IMG/VR virus record: IMGVR_UViG_3300036859_000863
Coordinates: 1 to 56,656 of that record
Direction: 5' to 3' (one strand)
Source of the DNA: a virus
Length of the DNA: 56,656 bases
Below are positions 52,336 through 56,656 of the stretch, one piece after another. A program made the position numbers and the translations under genes. The first letter of the stretch is position 1; every line of letters starts with the position of its first letter. The notes under the pieces were generated by a model. The model searched no databases. It was given only the letters and a program-made list of their open reading frames with translations, and was not told the DNA's origin.

Positions 52336-54730
52336 GGACGGCGTAACCCAACTGGCGGTCGAGGACGGCGTGACCGCGCTCGGCCTCGAAGAGACGGAGG
52401 AGCTCGGCTTCACGGTCGGCGCCGGCGTGCGCAGGGGCGCGGTCACGACGGGCGCGGCGCTGGAGATCGACAACACCGACGGCGACTGCACCGAGGCGTT
52501 CGACGGGCACGACATGGCGGGCTGGAGCCTGCGCCGGGAGATCACGACGACCCTGCCGGATCAGGTACGCCTGGTGTCGGGCGAGTCGGTCGCCGGGATG
52601 TCGCTGTCGCTGGTGGCGTGCCCGGACGTCGGTTACAACGGGCGGTGGACGCCGTGGCGGACGAACGTGAGCCGAGCAAACCAGGACGCCCGGTTCGAGG
52701 CGTCGCTGAACGACGACCGGCAGCGGCTGTTCACCGGGATCGTCGCCCGCGCCCGGAACCAGGCGTCGTCGCCGGTGTTGAACTTAGAGTTGGACGACCT
52801 GCTCGCCGACCTGTCCGACGAGGTGCTGGTCCCGGCGACGACGAACACGACTGCCTTCCCGGCGGGGCTGCGGTCCGAGTGGATCATCGACCTGGCGGCC
52901 CGCACCGGCGGCTGGTCGACGACGCCGCTCGTCACCGACGCGACGGTGGTCGCCGGCACGATGCAGGGGTCGGTGTCGGCCGAGGTCGGGTTGACGACGC
53001 TCGTCGAAATCCAGGCGGGCGACGAGAACCTGTTCTTCACGGTTCCGTGGGGGATCGCCCCCGACCGGGTGGGGGTCCGCTACGAACTGTCGACGGGCGA
53101 CCAGCCGGGGACGGCGCTCGACCGCAGCGAGACGTGGGCGTACACGTTCCTGATCACCACGCCGCCGTCGCCGCTCGACCCGGAGGTCAACCAGGCGCTG
53201 ATCGACGGCCAGGCGAGCTTCGGTACCGCCGACCCGCGGTTGACGTTCCAGACCCGCTGGGAGGAGGGACGCTCCCCGACCGGCGACGTGGTCGTCACCC
53301 TGGCGCAGGTCGACGTCTTCATCCTCGCGTCGGGAGCGACCCGGATGCGGCTCCAGTTCGAGGTCGTCGAAGGACTCTCCGACGACATCACCACCTTCAC
53401 GGACGTGCTCGCCGGCGCGGTGCGACCCGGCCTGAACACGATCGCGATCACACCCTCGGCCGACGGGCGCAGCATGCGTCTCCGGGTGTGGCACGAGGGC
53501 AGCGCCACCGCCGACCAGACGTTCGCGCTCGACGCCCCGTCGCCGTCGTGGCCGCCGACCGGCACCGAGAACCTGATCATGCGGAATACCGACATTCTCG
53601 GTTTAGGTCCCCGGTTCGGCGGCGTGCTCGTCGAACACTACACCGGCGTCTACTCGACCGCGAACGTGCCGCTGCGCCCGGAGCGCGGCATCGACTGGGA
53701 CCCGCAGGGCAGCGAGTCGGCGCTTACCGCGGTCCCGCCGATGGCGCTGCTCACCGCCCGCGAGGTGATCCGGCTCGTCGTCGAGGCCGAGCTGGGGGCG
53801 TTCTGGCTCGACGAGTTCGGGACCCTCGTGGTGCGCTGGCGCGACTTCCTCGCCGGCATCGGACGCCTCGACCGCACGGTCACGCCATGCCAGCTCGTCG
53901 ACCTCGACTGGCGCGAGGGGATCGAGCAGGTATACCGGCGGATCGTCGTCCCGACACGACCGCCGCTGATCACCGCCAACACCGTCGTCTACAGCGGCTC
54001 GGTCATCGCGATACCGCCCGGAACCACCAGGGTGGTGGTGTCGACGACCGTGAACGGCCGCCCCGCCGCCGCCATCGGGCTGCACCCGGCGCCGCCCGGC
54101 ACGGTCGACACGATGCGCGCCAACACGGCGGCGGACGGCAGCGGAGTCAACCTGCTGGTCATATTCAGCTACCGGGCGCTGTCGTCGTCGACGTTCGAGA
54201 TCAGCCTCGTCAACTTCGTCGGCTCGACCCTGTACACCGTGAACCCGGACGGCACGTCGAGCTTCGTGCTGGTCGCCGACACCGCGGTCGCCGAGGGTGA
54301 ACGGGTCGACGCGGTCGCCGACACCGACGCCGACCGGGGCGGGACGCTCACCCTGACGGACAACGTGTTCCGCCAGGACTTAGGGTCGGCCCAGGACCTC
54401 GCCGAACGGCTCGCCGTCGAACTCGGCGCAGCCCGCCCGGTGATCGACGCCCTGGAGATCGTCCCCGACCTCGACGTCCACCTCGGCGACGTCGCTAAGA
54501 TCGACGACCCGACCCACACCGGGGCGGTGCTGCGAGCGATCGTGGAGGGCATCGAGTGGACGCAACGCCCCGACTCGCTGCGCCAGACGCTGCAGCTGCG
54601 GGTCCTGTCGGTCACGCTCGGCGACCTGGACCTGGCGATGGCCGGCTCGACGCTCGGCGGCCTGGACGACACGTGGGCGGGCGAGACGCTCGGCGACCTC
54701 GACGACGACCCGCTGCGGGAGAGCGTCTGA
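52316..54730 (+). CDS. Large minor tail protein (baseplate hub-like)
   Basis: An 804-residue product from ATG 52316. The N-terminal ~140 residues (GVRRGAVTTGAALEIDNTDGDCTEAFDGHDMAGWSL, GYNGRWTPWRTNVSRANQDARFEASLNDDRQRLFTGIVAR) resemble tail-hub proteins. A middle LamG-like region (~170-420) and a late hub-type domain (EVIRLVVEAELGAFWLDEFGTLVVRWRDFL, VDLDWREGIEQVYRRIVVP, VHLGDVAKIDDP) follow. It ends LGDLDDDPLRESV with short GDLD/GGLDD repeats. It likely sits at the tail tip between tape measure and fibres. Confidence 0.68.
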   Translation: MSPLTTEDGVTQLAVEDGVTALGLEETEELGFTVGAGVRRGAVTTGAALEIDNTDGDCTEAFDGHDMAGWSLRREITTTLPDQVRLVSGESVAGMSLSLVACPDVGYNGRWTPWRTNVSRANQDARFEASLNDDRQRLFTGIVARARNQASSPVLNLELDDLLADLSDEVLVPATTNTTAFPAGLRSEWIIDLAARTGGWSTTPLVTDATVVAGTMQGSVSAEVGLTTLVEIQAGDENLFFTVPWGIAPDRVGVRYELSTGDQPGTALDRSETWAYTFLITTPPSPLDPEVNQALIDGQASFGTADPRLTFQTRWEEGRSPTGDVVVTLAQVDVFILASGATRMRLQFEVVEGLSDDITTFTDVLAGAVRPGLNTIAITPSADGRSMRLRVWHEGSATADQTFALDAPSPSWPPTGTENLIMRNTDILGLGPRFGGVLVEHYTGVYSTANVPLRPERGIDWDPQGSESALTAVPPMALLTAREVIRLVVEAELGAFWLDEFGTLVVRWRDFLAGIGRLDRTVTPCQLVDLDWREGIEQVYRRIVVPTRPPLITANTVVYSGSVIAIPPGTTRVVVSTTVNGRPAAAIGLHPAPPGTVDTMRANTAADGSGVNLLVIFSYRALSSSTFEISLVNFVGSTLYTVNPDGTSSFVLVADTAVAEGERVDAVADTDADRGGTLTLTDNVFRQDLGSAQDLAERLAVELGAARPVIDALEIVPDLDVHLGDVAKIDDPTHTGAVLRAIVEGIEWTQRPDSLRQTLQLRVLSVTLGDLDLAMAGSTLGGLDDTWAGETLGDLDDDPLRESV

Positions 54731-56295
54731 TGTCGCGCACGAAACCGGACGGGATCTTCTACCCGGCGAGGGCGGACACGTTCCCTCCCGGTTTCGCCGG
54801 CGCGGCGGGCACGGGGCTGCCGGTCGGCTGGCTGCAGCGCACCCAGGAGACGGTCGCCGACGCCCTCGCGGGCCGCGGCGTGTACAAGACGACGGTGCTG
54901 TACACGACGTCGGGGGTGTTCGACAAGGCCGACCACCCGAACCTGACCCGGATCGTGGTCACGGTCGTCGGCGGCGGCGGCGGAGGGGGCGGGGTAAATA
55001 CACAGGGGGCGAACCAGTTCGGCGAGGCCGGCGGCGGCGGTGGAGGTGGTGTCACCATGAAGGTGATCGGCGTCGCCGAGTTGCAGGACCGTGAACTCGT
55101 GACGGTCGGCGCCGGCGGGGCCGGTGGGTCCGCGGTCGGCGGGCCTGGCGGCGCCGGAGGTTTGACAAGGTTCGGGTTCCCGGAGCACTGCTCGGCGACC
55201 GGTGGTGGGGGCGCCTCCGGCGTGAACGTCAACGGTGACACCGTCGGCGGCACGGGCGGCGCCGGCCTGAACGGCACCGTAAACCTGACCGGCGACTGGG
55301 GCGGCCCAGGTAACGTCGTGCCTTCTGTCACCTGGCTGGCGATGACGAGGGGGGGCGGAAACACGTTCGCGGGATCGAGACGGAACGTCGGGTTCCCCGG
55401 CGCGGCCGGCTATTTCCCTGGCGGCGGCGGCGTCGGCGCCATCGTGGACGCGTCGTCGCCGGGCCTGGCGGGCGGCGCCGGCGCGGCCGGCATGGTCACG
55501 ATCGACGTCTACACGTCAGTCGACACGTCGGGGCTGTTCTACCCCGACAGGCCGGATACGTTCCCGCCCGGGTTCGCGGGCACGGTCGGCTCGGATCCGG
55601 GGGCGTGGCTGCAGAGGATGCAGGACACGGTACAGGCGGCGCTGCCGACGCTGGAAACGAACCGGCAGATGGCGGTGTTCACGGCCAGCGGATCGTTCGT
55701 CAAGGCGAGCTTCCCGGGACTTAAACGGGTACGGGTCACGGTCGTCGGCGGCGGAGGAGGCGGAGGAGGCGCCCCGGCGACGGGTGCGGGCCAGGCCGCC
55801 GAGGCCGCCGGTGGCGGCGCGGGAGGAACGGTGATCGAGGTCATAGAGGCGGCGGCGCTCGCCGCGTCCGAGACGGTGACGGTCGGCGGTGGCGGCGCAG
55901 GAGGGGCGGCGGGCGCCAACAACGGATCCGCGGGGGGAACGTCGTCGTTCGGGGCGCACTGCTCGGCCACTGGCGGCGCGGGCGGCGCTCAGGGAGTCGT
56001 GACGAGCGGAAACTTCGCTACGGCCAGCGGGCTCGGTGGCTCCGGCTCCGGTGGGCTGTTGAACCTGAACGGCAGCGAAGGGCACAACGGGCAGGTAGTA
56101 AACGGTCTCCGAACCCGCCAGGGACACGGCGGCCGGTCGACGGTATCCGGGGTTCGCCGTTGCCCCGGTGGCGCCGGCTCGACCGGCTACGAACGAGGCG
56201 GGGGCGGGTCGGCGGCCAGCGTCGGGGCGTCCACCGCGGCGGCGGCTGGCGGGGCAGGCGCCGCCGGGGTCGTGGTCGTCGAGGTGGTCACCTGA
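54730..56295 (+). CDS. Gly-rich tail-tip protein with two tandem modules
   Basis: A 521-residue product from ATG 54730 (TGATG). It holds two copies of one module (~1-260 and ~265-521). Each begins (D/S)G(I/L)FYP.R.DTFPPGFAG, continues with WLQR.Q(E/D)TV.(D/A)AL and a (T/A)SG.F.KA strand, then runs of poly-Gly (VVGGGGGGGG) and Ser/Thr/Ala segments. The first module ends VTIDVYT, the second VVVVEVVT. Such Gly-rich domains form polyglycine-type sandwiches at phage tips that bind receptors. A third module follows in the next gene. Confidence 0.72.
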   Translation: MSRTKPDGIFYPARADTFPPGFAGAAGTGLPVGWLQRTQETVADALAGRGVYKTTVLYTTSGVFDKADHPNLTRIVVTVVGGGGGGGGVNTQGANQFGEAGGGGGGGVTMKVIGVAELQDRELVTVGAGGAGGSAVGGPGGAGGLTRFGFPEHCSATGGGGASGVNVNGDTVGGTGGAGLNGTVNLTGDWGGPGNVVPSVTWLAMTRGGGNTFAGSRRNVGFPGAAGYFPGGGGVGAIVDASSPGLAGGAGAAGMVTIDVYTSVDTSGLFYPDRPDTFPPGFAGTVGSDPGAWLQRMQDTVQAALPTLETNRQMAVFTASGSFVKASFPGLKRVRVTVVGGGGGGGGAPATGAGQAAEAAGGGAGGTVIEVIEAAALAASETVTVGGGGAGGAAGANNGSAGGTSSFGAHCSATGGAGGAQGVVTSGNFATASGLGGSGSGGLLNLNGSEGHNGQVVNGLRTRQGHGGRSTVSGVRRCPGGAGSTGYERGGGGSAASVGASTAAAAGGAGAAGVVVVEVVT

Positions 56296-56365
56296 TGCCT
56301 ACGACCAGTCCGGACGGGCTGTTCTACCCCGACAGGCCGGATACGTTCCCGCCCGGGTTCGCGGG
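55531..56365 (+). repeat. 50-base direct repeat of tail module start
   Basis: Bases 55531-55580 and 56316-56365 are identical over 50 positions and code GLFYPDRPDTFPPGFAG. A diverged third copy lies near 54749. The identity at DNA level, beyond protein need, points to a recent duplication or gene conversion of the Gly-rich tail module. Confidence 0.75.
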
Positions 56366-56656
56366 GGACGGCGCGGTCGGCTGGCTGCAGCAGATGGCCG
56401 ACACCGTGCAGGCGGCGCTGCTGGCCCGCGGGACGCTGATCGGCTGGAACGTGTTCACCGCGAGCGGCGAGTTCCGAAAGGCGAGCTTCGCGAACCTGCT
56501 CGCCGTGAAAGTGACCTGCGTCGGCGGCGGCGGCGGCGGCGGCGGGATCGCCCCCGGGTCCGGTCAGGCCGGCGAATCGGGCGGCGGGGCGGGCGGGTCC
56601 ATGTCGACGAGCGTGATCGCGGCGGTGACCCTCCCCGATATCGTGACCGTCACCGT
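56295..56656 (+). CDS. Gly-rich tail-tip protein, N-terminal part (cut by window end)
   Basis: ATG 56295 overlaps the upstream TGA. The 120 visible residues (TTSPDGLFYPDRPDTFPPGFAGDGAVGWLQQMADTVQAALLARG, VFTASGEFRKASFANLLAVKVTCVGGGGGGGGI) are a third copy of the Gly-rich module. The frame is open to the window edge and probably continues at base 1 of this window, since 1-324 ends like the other modules. A direct join is out of frame by one base, so some bases are missing at the break. Confidence 0.72.
   Translation, partial: MPTTSPDGLFYPDRPDTFPPGFAGDGAVGWLQQMADTVQAALLARGTLIGWNVFTASGEFRKASFANLLAVKVTCVGGGGGGGGIAPGSGQAGESGGGAGGSMSTSVIAAVTLPDIVTVT

Overview
The window is most of the genome of a tailed double-stranded DNA phage with a long non-contractile tail (siphovirus), almost certainly infecting a high-GC actinobacterium. 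The evidence is strongly GC-rich DNA with G/C-biased third codon positions, many GTG and some TTG starts, an exact actinobacterial-type DnaA box (TTGTCCACA), and actinophage-style terminase, portal, cysteine-rich head-tail adaptor and lysis genes. A Gly-rich tail gene is cut at both window ends (56295 to end, and 1 to 324), so the genome was probably circularly permuted or circularised and opened inside a low-complexity Gly repeat. No integrase, excisionase or classical repressor was seen, so a temperate lifestyle is not supported by this window. No tRNA or CRISPR was seen.

Layout. 1-1.1 kb: end of the tail-tip genes. 1.1-6.5 kb: a glycan block with glycosyltransferase-like genes on both strands, an FkbM methyltransferase and a sugar C-methyltransferase, probably for decorating virion proteins or a surface glycan. 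6.5-10.2 kb: lysis region with an M15-type endolysin plus peptidoglycan-binding domain, holin-like membrane proteins and a collagen-like membrane protein. It also holds a STAS-domain gene split by a cassette of small genes. 10.2-12.5 kb, minus strand: HNH endonuclease, RecT-like annealing protein and Gam-like nuclease inhibitor. 12.5-15 kb: origin-like region, winged-helix initiator and DnaB/RepA-type helicase. 15-24.3 kb: early/middle genes, including a DNA methyltransferase, HNH, RusA resolvase, UvrD-like helicase, ParB-like proteins, a membrane-anchored zinc protease and a TET-associated-type glycosyltransferase. 24.3-29.8 kb: a DUF932-like gene, then a run of very small, tightly overlapping accessory genes. 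29.8-38 kb: terminase small and large subunits, portal, and a MuF/capsid-protease fusion carrying an internal HNH gene. 38-46 kb: head proteins, capsid, tail tube and connectors. 46-56.6 kb: tail chaperones with a frameshift, tape measure, and tail-tip proteins.

Genes are packed with 1-4 bp stop/start overlaps (ATGA, GTGA, TTGA, TGATG), so translational coupling is the rule. Operon heads in the early region share two signals: a dyad TTGCTA-N6-TAGCAA, and a heptamer CTACCCC just upstream of the Shine-Dalgarno.

The most unusual features are: (i) two families of repeated gene seams that code the C-terminus of one small gene and the ribosome binding site and start of the next, apparently joining interchangeable small-gene modules, one set of which lies inside a split STAS gene and includes an empty module; (ii) an HNH gene nested in the capsid protease gene with the host frame left open; (iii) a TAGT-type DNA glycosyltransferase without a visible TET oxygenase; (iv) a compact origin-like region. 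Functional names rest on reading conserved motifs by eye; no database search was run.
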